Shown: positions 9,745 through 18,453 of the stretch, piece by piece
Numbering within the stretch: the stretch's first letter is position 1
Layout of the letters: each line of letters starts with the position of its first letter
Assembly (NCBI GenBank): GCA_028281325.1
Contig: JANQKC010000014.1
Coordinates: 87,310-151,309 of the forward strand
DNA from: Alphaproteobacteria bacterium
Lineage (GTDB): Bacteria > Pseudomonadota > Alphaproteobacteria > UBA8366
DNA: 64,000 nucleotides
Direction: 5' to 3'
Made by a program: the position numbers and the translations under genes
Notes under the pieces: generated by a model
Told to the model about the DNA's origin: nothing
What the model saw: the letters and a program-made list of their open reading frames with translations, nothing else
Databases searched by the model: none

Positions 9745-10473
9745 ATGAGCATATGGGGAAAAATCGTGGGCGGCGTCGGTGGCTTTGCCATCGGCGGTCC
9801 GTTGGGTGCGATCATCGGCGCGGTCGCCGGTCACGCGGTCGACAAGATGCGCGCCGCCAAACCGCCGCCGGAAGACGCGACCAAGTCGATCGCCTTCACG
9901 ATCGCCGTCGTGGTGCTGGGCGCGAAGATGGCCAAGGCGGACGGCACCGTCACGCAAAACGAAGTCCGCGCCTTCAAGAAGGTCTTCAAGGTTCCGCAAC
10001 ACGAAGTGAAGAATGTCGCACGGGTCTTCGATCAAGCCCGCAAGGACAGTCATGGCTTCGAACCCTACGCGAGGCAGATCGCCGGCATGTTCCAAGGCAA
10101 TGCCGCGGTCCTCGAAGAGTTGCTGTTCTGCCTCAGCTTTATCGCCCGGGCCGATGGCGATTTGAACGAGGCGGAGACCGCCTATCTCCGCGCGGTGTCG
10201 GATATCTTCGGCCTCGACCGGGCGGCGTTCGAGCGGGTCACGGCAATCCGTCACGGCCCTGACGACGCCGATCCCTATCAAGTCCTCGGCGTCCCGCAAA
10301 CGATTTCCGACGACGATCTGAAATCCACGTATCGCCAGTTGGTGCGCGACAACCATCCCGACCGGCTCGTCGCCCAAGGCATGCCGGAGGAATTCATCGC
10401 CGTCGCGAACCAGAAACTGGCGGCGATCAACGTCGCCTACGACAAGGTCGCGGCGGAACGGGGGATATCCTGA
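9745..10473 (+). CDS. TerB/J-domain co-chaperone (DjlA-like)
   Basis: A 242-residue protein with three parts. Residues 1-36 are Gly/Ala-rich (GGVGGFAIGGPLGAIIGAVAG), like the glycine-zipper membrane insert of DjlA. Residues about 45-155 are an all-helical TerB domain (KMAKADGTVTQNEVRAFKKVF and IARADGDLNEAETAYLRAV, each an EF-like acidic repeat). Residues about 172-240 are a C-terminal J domain starting DPYQVLGV and containing the HPD tripeptide that stimulates the DnaK ATPase. This is the layout of DjlA, a membrane DnaK co-chaperone linked to envelope stress. The downstream amidase overlaps its stop codon, suggesting translational coupling. Confidence 0.85.
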   Translation: MSIWGKIVGGVGGFAIGGPLGAIIGAVAGHAVDKMRAAKPPPEDATKSIAFTIAVVVLGAKMAKADGTVTQNEVRAFKKVFKVPQHEVKNVARVFDQARKDSHGFEPYARQIAGMFQGNAAVLEELLFCLSFIARADGDLNEAETAYLRAVSDIFGLDRAAFERVTAIRHGPDDADPYQVLGVPQTISDDDLKSTYRQLVRDNHPDRLVAQGMPEEFIAVANQKLAAINVAYDKVAAERGIS

Positions 10474-11144
10474 CCGCCCCGTCCATCACCGACCGGCCGT
10501 CGCCCAATTTCAACGACCGAGCGCCGGACACCCCGATCGATATGTTGGTGCTGCACTATACGGGCATGGAAAATGCCGACGACGCATTGGCGCGCCTCTG
10601 CGATTCGGCGGCGCAAGTCAGCGCGCATTATCTCATCGACGAAGACGGCGGCGTGTATCGGCTGGTCGATGAGCCGAAGCGCGCCTGGCACGCCGGGCTC
10701 GGCCTATGGCGCGACCATCGCGACATCAACGGCCGGTCCATCGGCATCGAGTTGGCCAATCCAGGCCATGAGTTCGGCTACCGCGCATTCCCCGACCCGC
10801 AAATGCGGGCGCTTATCGGCCTGTCGCAGGATATCCTCAGCCGGCACGCCATTCCGGCCCGCAACGTGGTCGGGCACTCGGACGTCGCGCCGGACCGGAA
10901 ACTCGACCCGGGCGAATTCATGGATTGGCCGCGGCTGGCCGAGGCGGGAATCGGCCTGTGGCCGGACGAGGCCGAGGATCCAAGCACGGACCCCTTGCAG
11001 GATTTAGCGACCTACGGATACGACATCTCCGCCCGCCATGCCGTTTCGGCCTTCCAACGGCATTTCCGCCCGTCGCGCATCGACGGTATCGCCGATCCTC
11101 AGACCTGCCGGATGATCGCCGGACTGATCCGCAGCCTCGCCTGA
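10470..11144 (+). CDS. N-acetylmuramoyl-L-alanine amidase (AmiD/AmpD type), probable CTG start
   Basis: A zinc amidase of the Amidase_2 family that cuts the lactyl-L-alanine bond of peptidoglycan. Visible are the first zinc His in VLHYTGM, the GIELANPGHE segment, and GHSDVAPDRKLDPGEFMDW with the second His, the Asp and the catalytic Lys region. A small C-terminal peptidoglycan-binding segment follows (VSAFQRHFRPSRIDGIADPQT). The first ATG in frame is at 10542, but the in-frame residues before it (PSPNFNDRAPDTPIDMLVLHY) are plainly part of the conserved N-terminus. No ATG, GTG or TTG lies in frame nearby. CTG at 10470 overlaps the previous stop as CTGA and has a GGGGGA tract just upstream, so I choose it (224 residues). 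No signal peptide is seen, so it is probably cytoplasmic like AmpD. Confidence 0.85.
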   Translation: MTAPSITDRPSPNFNDRAPDTPIDMLVLHYTGMENADDALARLCDSAAQVSAHYLIDEDGGVYRLVDEPKRAWHAGLGLWRDHRDINGRSIGIELANPGHEFGYRAFPDPQMRALIGLSQDILSRHAIPARNVVGHSDVAPDRKLDPGEFMDWPRLAEAGIGLWPDEAEDPSTDPLQDLATYGYDISARHAVSAFQRHFRPSRIDGIADPQTCRMIAGLIRSLA

Positions 11145-11173
11145 CCGCATCGGCTGGCCGAATCGCAAAAAGG

Positions 11174-11202
11174 CTGAAAACGCCGCGGATAAACCCTATA
11201 TA
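11174..11202 (+). promoter_or_regulatory. Probable rnpB promoter
   Basis: CTGAAA at 11174-11179 and TATATA at 11197-11202 are separated by 17 bases and lie 6 bases before the first base of the RNase P RNA closing helix at 11209. The placement fits a sigma70-type promoter for this abundant RNA. The -35 element is a weak match. Confidence 0.5.
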
Positions 11203-11208
11203 CCAGAG

Positions 11209-11592
<384 letters not shown>

Positions 11593-11705
11593 ATTTTCAA
11601 AATTCGTCTTCAGAGTTCGTCGACAAAGCCGCCTGGAACGTCGAAACCGGAGGAGAACGTCCGGAGTAAAGGCGAGTCGATTATTGCAAGAAACGGTCCT
11701 CAAAA

Positions 11706-11731
11706 GAACATATTTAGAACATTCAAAGAAC
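11706..11731. promoter_or_regulatory. Tandem LexA-like operator (three GAAC half-sites, N7 spacing)
   Basis: GAAC occurs at 11706-11709, 11717-11720 and 11728-11731, with exactly 7 bases between each. All three are part of the identical 7-mer AGAACAT with an 11-base period. LexA of alphaproteobacteria binds the direct repeat GTTC-N7-GTTC, so on the minus strand this is two overlapping LexA boxes. A fourth AGAACAT lies at 11831-11837. Which transcript it governs is not clear; the dcw promoter is about 150 bases downstream. Confidence 0.5.
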
Positions 11732-11893
11732 ATCAACAGGCATTACTCTACAAAAACATTCAGGGAACACTATACCTAGTGGATTCTTTTTTGGCGGCGA
11801 CCATTTGTAGTGACTCAATTTCGACTGATGAGAACATGAAATAATAGTTCTTTTACGGTCAGTTTTACTTTAATCCATTGACCGCCTACAAAA

Positions 11894-11918
11894 TCCCATG
11901 ATATCCCAGATCATCCTA
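11894..11918 (-). promoter_or_regulatory. MraZ box (three TGGGA-type repeats, 10-base period)
   Basis: On the minus strand TGGGA occurs at 11898-11894 and 11908-11904 and the variant TAGGA at 11918-11914, each separated by 5 bases. MraZ is known to bind three TGGGN direct repeats with 5-base spacers in its own promoter, so this is the autoregulatory operator of the dcw operon. A possible -35 TTGACC (11878-11883) would put the -10 inside the repeats, consistent with repression by occlusion. Confidence 0.75.
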
Positions 11919-12023
11919 AAACTGACTTCATTCGGTATTTGAGCCACCGGTGGGCGGTGACGGGATGAAGAGGACGCAGAAGCGTCGCACAGGTAGCAAC
12001 GGTTTCGGGGGATGGCTGCCGCC

Positions 12024-12473
12024 ATGGCACTGTTTGCCGGCACATACACGGACAACAAAGTCGACCGGAAGGGGCGCGTCTCGCTTCCGGCGAAATTGCG
12101 TGCCGAGTTGCCGCCGGAGAACAACCGCGAAATCTTCATCTATCCCTCCCCGACCCTGGAAGGGCTGGAAGCCTGCGACCGCGCCTTCATGGAACAACTG
12201 CGCGACGCGGCCGGGATCGATCCTTATGAAGACGACGACGGGGATATGGGCTCGCTGATCGAAGAAGCGCAGCCGGTGACGATCGACACCGGCGGGCGGA
12301 TCATGATCCCAGCCGATTTCGCGGAATTCACCGATCTCGGTAACGAGCTGGTCTTCGTCGGCCGCGGCCACCGGTTCCTGATCATGTCCACCGCCGTCCA
12401 TACGGAATACCGCAAACGACGGCGCGACCGGATCAAGGCCCGCGCCAAACAACGCGCCGGAGACGGCGCATGA
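12024..12473 (+). CDS. mraZ: Transcriptional regulator MraZ
   Basis: First gene of the dcw operon and a repressor of that operon. The 149-residue protein has two SpoVT/AbrB-like swapped-hairpin halves: DNKVDRKGRVSLPAKLRAEL near residue 10, with the DxKGRxxxP DNA-binding motif, and TIDTGGRIMIPADFAEF near residue 88. An ATG at 12012 is in frame, but homologues begin with MALF followed by the first strand, so 12024 is preferred. The operator is found 106-130 bases upstream. The acidic insert EDDDGDMGS between the halves is typical of alphaproteobacterial MraZ. The stop overlaps the rsmH start as ATGA. Confidence 0.93.
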   Translation: MALFAGTYTDNKVDRKGRVSLPAKLRAELPPENNREIFIYPSPTLEGLEACDRAFMEQLRDAAGIDPYEDDDGDMGSLIEEAQPVTIDTGGRIMIPADFAEFTDLGNELVFVGRGHRFLIMSTAVHTEYRKRRRDRIKARAKQRAGDGA

Positions 12474-13438
12474 ACACGCAAATCCATGCACCCGTAATGC
12501 TTCGGGAAGTCCTTGAGGACCTCGATCCGCAGCCGAACGGCGTCTACGCCGACGGCACCTTCGGACGCGGCGGATACACCCGCGCCCTTCTCGACGCCGT
12601 CAATTGCACGGTCTATGCGATCGACCGGGACCAGGAAGCCGTGGACAGCGCCAAGGCCCTGCTCGCGGCCTACCGCGGCCGCCTCACGGTTCTCCACGGC
12701 CGTTTCGGCGACATGCTGACGCTGCTGCGGGACTGCGGCATTCAGCACGTCAACGGCATCATGCTCGATCTCGGCGTCTCGTCGCCGCAGATCGATCAGC
12801 CGGAGCGCGGATTCAGCTTCCGCGCCGACGGCCCGCTCGACATGCGGATGGGACTCTCCGGCGCCTCGGCGGCGGACATCGTCAATTCCGCGGATGAGGC
12901 GGCGTTGATCGACATTATCCGCAACCTCGGCGAGGAACGGTTCGCGCGGCGGATCGCCAAGGCCATCGTGGCCGCGCGCAGCGACTCCCCGATTACCCGT
13001 ACCAGTACATTGGCGGACATCGTCCGGGGCGCGGTGCCGCGCGCGAAGGACGGCCTGGACCCGGCAACGCGCACCTTTATGGCCCTGCGTCTGTATGTGA
13101 ATGACGAGCTCGGTGAGCTGGACCGCGCCCTCGAGGCGGCGGAGGAACTTCTCATCGCCGGCGGCCGACTGGTGGTCGTGTCCTTCCATTCGCTGGAAGA
13201 CCGGCGCGTAAAACGATTCTTGCAGCAGCGAAGCGACGACAGTGCCGGGGCTTCCCGGCACGTGCCCCTGCCGGAAACTCGGCCTGCACCGAGTTTCCGG
13301 CTTTTTCGCCGCCGCAGCCTGACACCGACCGCGGAAGAAACCCGTCAAAATCCCCGCGCGCGCTCGGCGCGGCTGCGGGCCGCGGAACGCACCGAAAATC
13401 CGCCTTGGCCGACCAATCCGGAAAGGACCGCAGCATGA
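12470..13438 (+). CDS. rsmH: 16S rRNA (cytosine-1402-N4)-methyltransferase RsmH
   Basis: A 322-residue SAM-dependent methyltransferase that modifies C1402 in the decoding centre of 16S rRNA (old name MraW). Motifs in order: HAPVMLREVLEDL at the N-terminus, the SAM-binding loop DGTFGRGGYTRALL (about 29-42), LDLGVSSPQIDQPERGFSF, DGPLDMRM, and a late VVVSFHSLEDRRVKRF. All are diagnostic. The helical insert with EERFARRIAKAI is present. The start overlaps the mraZ stop and the stop overlaps the ftsL start, so translation should be coupled. The C-terminal 60 residues are basic and Arg/Pro-rich, as usual. Confidence 0.96.
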   Translation: MNTQIHAPVMLREVLEDLDPQPNGVYADGTFGRGGYTRALLDAVNCTVYAIDRDQEAVDSAKALLAAYRGRLTVLHGRFGDMLTLLRDCGIQHVNGIMLDLGVSSPQIDQPERGFSFRADGPLDMRMGLSGASAADIVNSADEAALIDIIRNLGEERFARRIAKAIVAARSDSPITRTSTLADIVRGAVPRAKDGLDPATRTFMALRLYVNDELGELDRALEAAEELLIAGGRLVVVSFHSLEDRRVKRFLQQRSDDSAGASRHVPLPETRPAPSFRLFRRRSLTPTAEETRQNPRARSARLRAAERTENPPWPTNPERTAA

Positions 13439-13764
13439 GGACCTATGCAATCGCAGGATGGCTCTTGCTCATCATGGTCGCCGGCTACGCGATGTTCCGC
13501 GTCAGCTTCGAGGTGGAACTGTTGGAGGACCGGGTCAGCGAGTTGAACCGGGAAGCGCTGCAGGAACAGGAAGCGATCCATGTCCTGCGGGCCGAATGGA
13601 GCTATCTGAACCGCCCGGAACGCTTATCGCGTCTGGCCCATGATCTGCTGCCGAAGCTGCAGCCGCCGACGCTCAACCAGATTACGACGATCGACAAAAT
13701 TCCGACCGGCGAGGAAACAGACGAAGTCCTTCCCGCCGCCGTGAAACTGACACAGTCACGATAA
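13435..13764 (+). CDS. ftsL: Cell division protein FtsL
   Basis: A 109-residue bitopic membrane protein of the divisome that forms a coiled coil with FtsB and activates FtsWI. A short cytoplasmic N-terminus is followed by one transmembrane helix (about residues 5-21) and a heptad-rich periplasmic segment (VELLEDRVSELNREALQEQEA). Then comes AEWSYLNRPERLSRLA, the C-terminal signature shared by alphaproteobacterial FtsL. The ATG at 13435 overlaps the rsmH stop (ATGA), which fixes the start better than the in-frame codon 30 bases earlier. Confidence 0.88.
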   Translation: MRTYAIAGWLLLIMVAGYAMFRVSFEVELLEDRVSELNREALQEQEAIHVLRAEWSYLNRPERLSRLAHDLLPKLQPPTLNQITTIDKIPTGEETDEVLPAAVKLTQSR

Positions 13765-13801
13765 TAAATAACGCGTTTGGCAACGCCGAAGGATCAGAAC
13801 G

Positions 13802-15574
13802 ATGATCGGCAAGATAAGACAACAATTGATTCTTGGAACCCGTAATCCTTTCCGTGCGCCCGGGCGGCGACGGCCCTGCGTGCCGTCCAAGAAGCTCATC
13901 GCCGACGGCCCCGTGCGCGAAGCCATCGAAACCGGCCGCACCCGCCTGTTCATTACCGGCGCGGTCTTGATGCTCGCCTTCGGGTGCATCGGATTACGGC
14001 TGGTGGACCTGACCATTTTCCGGTCGGTCGAGGAACCGCGCGTCGGGCGTATTGTCCAATCCGAGCGGATCGAGACCGAGCGCGCCGACATCGTTGACCG
14101 AAACGGTACGATCCTCGCGACCGGCCTGCCGACCGCCTCGCTAGTCGCCGATCCCAAGATGGTGATCGATCCGGACGAAGCGGCGCAACTCGTCGCATCG
14201 GTGCTGCCGGACGCGAACGCGTCCGACATCGCGCGGAGACTACGGATGGATCGCCGGTTCGTCCTGCTGCGGCGGAAACTGACGCCGAACCAGCAATGGA
14301 ACATCCATCGGCTCGGCATTCCCGGGCTGAATTTCCAACGCGAAGAGACCCGCAGCTTCCCGCACGGCCGCCTGTTCTCGCATGTTCTCGGCTTCACCGA
14401 TGTCGACAACCATGGCTTGACCGGCATCGAGAAGAGCTTCGATGGCCGTTTGCGCGACGAACGCGAAGCACTGCGGCTGACTCTGGACGTCCGGCTTCAA
14501 CACATCATGCATACAGCGCTGTCCGACGCGATCGACGAATACGACGCGATCGGCGGCGCCGGCGTCATTCTCGACATCCGCAGCGGCGAAGTGCTGTCGC
14601 TCGTGTCGCTGCCCGATTTCGAGCCGTCCCAGGCGGGCGACGCCAGCGAAGAACAGCGCCGGAACCGCGCGACCCTCGGCGTCTACGAACTCGGATCGGC
14701 ATTCAAGATCTTCACCACCGCCATGGCGCTCGACGCCGGCGTGGTGACGATGGACGATGGCTACGACGCAACCAAGCCGATCAGAATTTCGCGATTCACG
14801 ATCCGCGATTTCCACGCGAAGAAACGCTGGCTGTCCGTTCCCGAAATCTTCATGTATTCGTCCAATATCGGCGCCGCTAAGATGGCGGTCGACGTCGGCG
14901 CGGAAACGCAACGGGATTACCTCGGCAAACTCGGTCTCTTGAAGCCGTCGCCCATCGAACTGCCGGAAGTCGGCAGCCCACTGCTTCCCCGACGGTGGCA
15001 AACGATCAGCACCATGACCGTCTCCTTCGGCCACGGCATCGCCGTCAGCCCTGTACAACTCGCCTCCGCCGTGTCCGCGGTCCTGAACGAGGGCGTCTAC
15101 TATCCCCCGACCCTGATAAAACGGTCGGACGACGCCCCAAAGCCGATGGGACAACGTGTCGTCTCCAAACAAACATCGCACGATTTACGCCGCCTGCTGC
15201 GGCTTGTCGTCGCGGAAGGGACCGGCGGGCGGGCCGCCGTTAAGGGCTTCCTCGTCGGCGGCAAGACCGGCAGCGCCGAGAAGCAAGTCAACGGCCGCTA
15301 CAAGCGCTCCTCGCTCATCTCATCCTTTGTCGGCGCCTTCCCGATGAACGACCCGAAGTATCTCGTGCTCGCCATTCTGGACGAACCCAAAGGCAACAAA
15401 TCCACCCATGGCTTCGCGACGGGCGGCTGGGTTGCCGCGCCGGTCGTGCGTCAGGTGGTGAAACGGATGGGTCCGATCGTGGGGATGGCCCCGGTCGACG
15501 AAACGTCCCCGGAAATACAGGAAACGCTCACCGTCACCTTGCCGAGCGAGGAACCCAAGCTTGCGTCTTTTTAG
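13802..15574 (+). CDS. ftsI: Septal peptidoglycan transpeptidase FtsI (PBP3)
   Basis: A 590-residue class B penicillin-binding protein that cross-links septal peptidoglycan with FtsW. A basic cytoplasmic tail (about 45 residues) and one transmembrane helix (about 51-70) are followed by the PBP dimer domain, beginning RADIVDRNGTILA. The transpeptidase domain has the catalytic SxxK motif as SAFK (in ELGSAFKIFTTAMALDAG), SSN (in YSSNIG) and KTG (in VGGKTGSAEK). It lies 37 bases after ftsL. Its last 14 bases overlap murE, which begins with TTG inside the ftsI reading frame. Confidence 0.96.
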   Translation: MIGKIRQQLILGTRNPFRAPGRRRPCVPSKKLIADGPVREAIETGRTRLFITGAVLMLAFGCIGLRLVDLTIFRSVEEPRVGRIVQSERIETERADIVDRNGTILATGLPTASLVADPKMVIDPDEAAQLVASVLPDANASDIARRLRMDRRFVLLRRKLTPNQQWNIHRLGIPGLNFQREETRSFPHGRLFSHVLGFTDVDNHGLTGIEKSFDGRLRDEREALRLTLDVRLQHIMHTALSDAIDEYDAIGGAGVILDIRSGEVLSLVSLPDFEPSQAGDASEEQRRNRATLGVYELGSAFKIFTTAMALDAGVVTMDDGYDATKPIRISRFTIRDFHAKKRWLSVPEIFMYSSNIGAAKMAVDVGAETQRDYLGKLGLLKPSPIELPEVGSPLLPRRWQTISTMTVSFGHGIAVSPVQLASAVSAVLNEGVYYPPTLIKRSDDAPKPMGQRVVSKQTSHDLRRLLRLVVAEGTGGRAAVKGFLVGGKTGSAEKQVNGRYKRSSLISSFVGAFPMNDPKYLVLAILDEPKGNKSTHGFATGGWVAAPVVRQVVKRMGPIVGMAPVDETSPEIQETLTVTLPSEEPKLASF

Positions 15575-17021
15575 CCTCCTTGGAAACAACGGCAAACCGG
15601 ACCGCCGGCCCGACTCCGATGTGGAGATCACGGGGTTGAGCGCCGACAGCAGGAAGATTCGGCCCGGATTCCTGTTCGCCGCGATTCCGGGAACGCAACA
15701 GGACGGACGCGACTATATCGACGACGCCATCGACGCCGGCGCGAAGGCGGTCCTCGGTCCGCCCGACCTGCGACAGGACACGCGCGCGACCGACGTAGCG
15801 GTCATTACCGATTCCAACCCCCGTCGGCAGCTCGCCCGCATGGCCGCGCGCTTCTACAGCGCGCAGCCGCGCACCGTCGCGGCGATAACCGGCACGAATG
15901 GGAAGACATCGGTCGCAACCTTCACCCAGCAATTCTGGACCCGGCTCGGCCATCCGGCCGCGAGCCTCGGCACGCTCGGCGTGCGCGGCCCCAATCTGAA
16001 GGGCGGTCCGAGCCTGACCACGCCCGACCCGGTCGAACTGCACCGCACGCTATCGAGCCTTCGGCAACAGGGCGTCAACCACCTTGCGCTCGAAGCATCG
16101 AGCCACGGCCTGGCGCAGTATCGCCTCGACGGCGTCCAGATAAGCGCCGCGGCCTTCACCAACCTGACGCGCGATCACCTTGACTATCACGGCACGATGG
16201 AGAAATACCGGGCCGCGAAACGCCGGCTGTTCACCGACCTGCTGCGCGACGACGGCGTTGCCGTCCTGAACGCGGAAAGCTCGGAATACGAAGGATTGCG
16301 AGGCATCGCGGAAGACCGCCGGCAACGCGTTGTCAGTTACGGCCTGCGCACCGGAAATCTTTGCTGCCTCGATGCGAATCCCTCCGCCGAAGGATGGGAT
16401 CTGCAAATTCGCGCCTTCGACAAGACGTTGACCACCACCTTGCCGCTGCCCGGCGATTTTCAAGTCGCCAACATGCTCTGCGCCTTGGCGCTGGTCGCGG
16501 CGTGCGGCGACGACGTCGATGAAGCGCTGCGGCATGTGGCCACGTTGGACGGCGTGCCCGGCCGGCTGGAATTGGCCGCTCGGCTCGGCAACGGCGCATC
16601 GGTCTATGTGGACTACGCGCACACGCCCGACGCGCTGGAGGTCGTGCTGAAGACCCTGCGCCCGCATGTGCAGAACAGGCTCGCGGTGGTGTTCGGCTGC
16701 GGCGGCGACCGCGACGCCGGCAAACGGCCGGAAATGGCCCGCATCGCCGACGAACGCGCGGACGCCGTGTACGTGACCGACGACAATCCGCGAACGGAGG
16801 ATGCGCAACGGATCCGCCGCGACGTCCTCGCCGGCTGCCCCGACGCCACCGAGATCGGCGACCGCCGCGACGCCATTGCCGCGGCCATGTCCGATCTGTC
16901 CGCCGGCGATATCTTGCTTGTCGCCGGAAAAGGACACGAAGAAGGCCAGATCGTCGGCGACGACGTGCTTCCCTTCCACGATGCAACGGTCATCCAAGAG
17001 CTTTCCGAGGGGCGCGCATGA
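15561..17021 (+). CDS. murE: UDP-MurNAc-tripeptide synthetase MurE (meso-diaminopimelate adding)
   Basis: A 486-residue Mur ligase that adds the third stem-peptide residue. The ATP loop is GTNGKTSVATF (about residue 112), followed by the carbamylated-Lys region and a C-terminal domain with the substrate-selecting DNPR motif (YVTDDNPRTEDA). DNPR marks enzymes that use meso-diaminopimelate, as expected in a Gram-negative. The start is TTG at 15561, giving the usual MRLFSLL opening. It has GAGCGAGGAA about 7 bases upstream and overlaps ftsI by 14 bases. No ATG lies near, so the TTG start is well supported. Confidence 0.95.
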   Translation: MRLFSLLGNNGKPDRRPDSDVEITGLSADSRKIRPGFLFAAIPGTQQDGRDYIDDAIDAGAKAVLGPPDLRQDTRATDVAVITDSNPRRQLARMAARFYSAQPRTVAAITGTNGKTSVATFTQQFWTRLGHPAASLGTLGVRGPNLKGGPSLTTPDPVELHRTLSSLRQQGVNHLALEASSHGLAQYRLDGVQISAAAFTNLTRDHLDYHGTMEKYRAAKRRLFTDLLRDDGVAVLNAESSEYEGLRGIAEDRRQRVVSYGLRTGNLCCLDANPSAEGWDLQIRAFDKTLTTTLPLPGDFQVANMLCALALVAACGDDVDEALRHVATLDGVPGRLELAARLGNGASVYVDYAHTPDALEVVLKTLRPHVQNRLAVVFGCGGDRDAGKRPEMARIADERADAVYVTDDNPRTEDAQRIRRDVLAGCPDATEIGDRRDAIAAAMSDLSAGDILLVAGKGHEEGQIVGDDVLPFHDATVIQELSEGRA

Positions 17022-18445
17022 CCGCCCTTTGGACCCATACCGAAGCCGCGGACGCGACCGGCGGCACAGCAACGGCGCCCTGGCGCGCCAGCGGCGTCTC
17101 CATCGATAGCCGAAGCTTGCGGCGCGGCGACCTGTTCATCGCGATCCGCGGCGATCGCAGCGACGGCCATGCCCATGTCGCCGATGCCCTGCGCAAGGGC
17201 GCCGCGGCCGCGATGGTGAACGACGCTTGGGCCAAGACGGCATCGGACGGCCCCCTGCTGACGGTCGAGGATACGGACCATGGCATGCGCGACCTCGCGC
17301 GTGCCGCCCGCGACCGCGTGAATGCCCGGATCATCGGCGTCACCGGCAGCGTCGGGAAAACCGGCACCAAGGAGATGCTGGCGTTGGCGCTCGGCGAACA
17401 GGGAGAAACGGCCGCGACGCACGGCAACCTCAACAATCATTGGGGCCTGCCGCTCAGCCTCGCACGCATGCCGCGAACGACCGAGTTCGGCGTTTTCGAA
17501 ATGGGCATGAACCACGCCGGCGAAATCGCGCCCTTGTCGGAACTCGTCCGCCCGCATGTCGCGGTGATCACCACGGTCGAAGCGGTTCATCTGGAATTCT
17601 TCGAGTCCGAAGAAGGAATCGCCGACGCAAAGGCGGAAATCTTCACCGGCCTGCGCGACGGCGGCGCGGCCGTCCTGAACCGCGACAACCGGCATTTCGA
17701 CCGCCTACGCCGCAGCGCCGACGCCATGGGCGTGAAACGGCTCTGTTCCTTCGGAAAACATCCTGACGCGACACTGCGGTTGATAAAGGCCGATCCAGAC
17801 CCGCACGGCAGCGCCGTGACCATCGAATTCGACGACCGGACAGTGGACTATGTCGTCGGCGCACCCGGTCTGCATTGGGTGATGAACAGCCTTGCCGTCG
17901 TTGGCGCCGTGCTCATGATCGGCGCGGACGTCGATCGCGCGGCGGCGGCCCTCGCCGGCATCCGGCCGATGAAGGGACGCGGCGAACAACAATCGATCTT
18001 ACTGAAGAACGGCAGTTTCACGCTGATCGACGAAAGCTACAACGCCAGCCCGGCGTCGATGCGCGCCGCATTCGACGTGCTGGGAGCCGCCACACCGGCC
18101 GCCGATGGCCGTCGTATCGCCGTCCTCGGCGACATGCTTGAAATCGGCGACACCGCACCCGACGCCCATGCAGCGCTTGCACCGGACCTGCTGCGCAACC
18201 ATGTCGATATCGTGATCGCCGCCGGCGAGAACATGGCGCATCTCGTCAGTGCATTGGCCGATGGAATCGTCGCGGTGCACGGTGCGGATAGCGAGGCCAT
18301 CCAAGACCGGGTGGTGGACACGGTCCGCGCCGGCGACATCGTCATGATCAAAGGGTCGCTCGGCAGCCGGATGATTCCAATTGCGGACGCGTTGCGCGCG
18401 CTCGACCGCCAAGACGGTCCGAGCGTCGCCGCCGGGGAGGCTTGA
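17018..18445 (+). CDS. murF: UDP-MurNAc-tripeptide:D-Ala-D-Ala ligase MurF
   Basis: A 475-residue Mur ligase that attaches D-Ala-D-Ala to the UDP-MurNAc tripeptide, the last cytoplasmic step of precursor assembly. Motifs: [18 protein letters not shown] (N-terminal uridine-binding domain), [15 protein letters not shown] (ATP loop), [27 protein letters not shown], and [16 protein letters not shown] in the C-terminal domain, which is the MurF signature. The start overlaps the murE stop as ATGA. Length is normal. Confidence 0.95.
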   Translation: MTALWTHTEAADATGGTATAPWRASGVSIDSRSLRRGDLFIAIRGDRSDGHAHVADALRKGAAAAMVNDAWAKTASDGPLLTVEDTDHGMRDLARAARDRVNARIIGVTGSVGKTGTKEMLALALGEQGETAATHGNLNNHWGLPLSLARMPRTTEFGVFEMGMNHAGEIAPLSELVRPHVAVITTVEAVHLEFFESEEGIADAKAEIFTGLRDGGAAVLNRDNRHFDRLRRSADAMGVKRLCSFGKHPDATLRLIKADPDPHGSAVTIEFDDRTVDYVVGAPGLHWVMNSLAVVGAVLMIGADVDRAAAALAGIRPMKGRGEQQSILLKNGSFTLIDESYNASPASMRAAFDVLGAATPAADGRRIAVLGDMLEIGDTAPDAHAALAPDLLRNHVDIVIAAGENMAHLVSALADGIVAVHGADSEAIQDRVVDTVRAGDIVMIKGSLGSRMIPIADALRALDRQDGPSVAAGEA

Positions 18446-18453
18446 TATCCGCC

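Larger units (their letters stand above)
11593..12023. other. Gene-free regulatory region between rnpB and mraZ
   Basis: About 430 bases, clearly more AT-rich than the surroundings, with no convincing gene. It holds a LexA-like tandem repeat (11706-11731), a candidate -35 (TTGACC 11878-11883) and the MraZ box (11894-11918). A 21-codon frame from GTG 11779 to TAA 11842 lacks a ribosome binding site at proper distance and is not called. No intrinsic terminator for rnpB is obvious beyond a short ATTTTC after the P1 helix. Confidence 0.6.

Noticed and set aside
12224-13450. 408-codon minus-strand frame across mraZ and rsmH
   Set aside because: Overlaps two certain genes in antisense and contains no recognisable domain.
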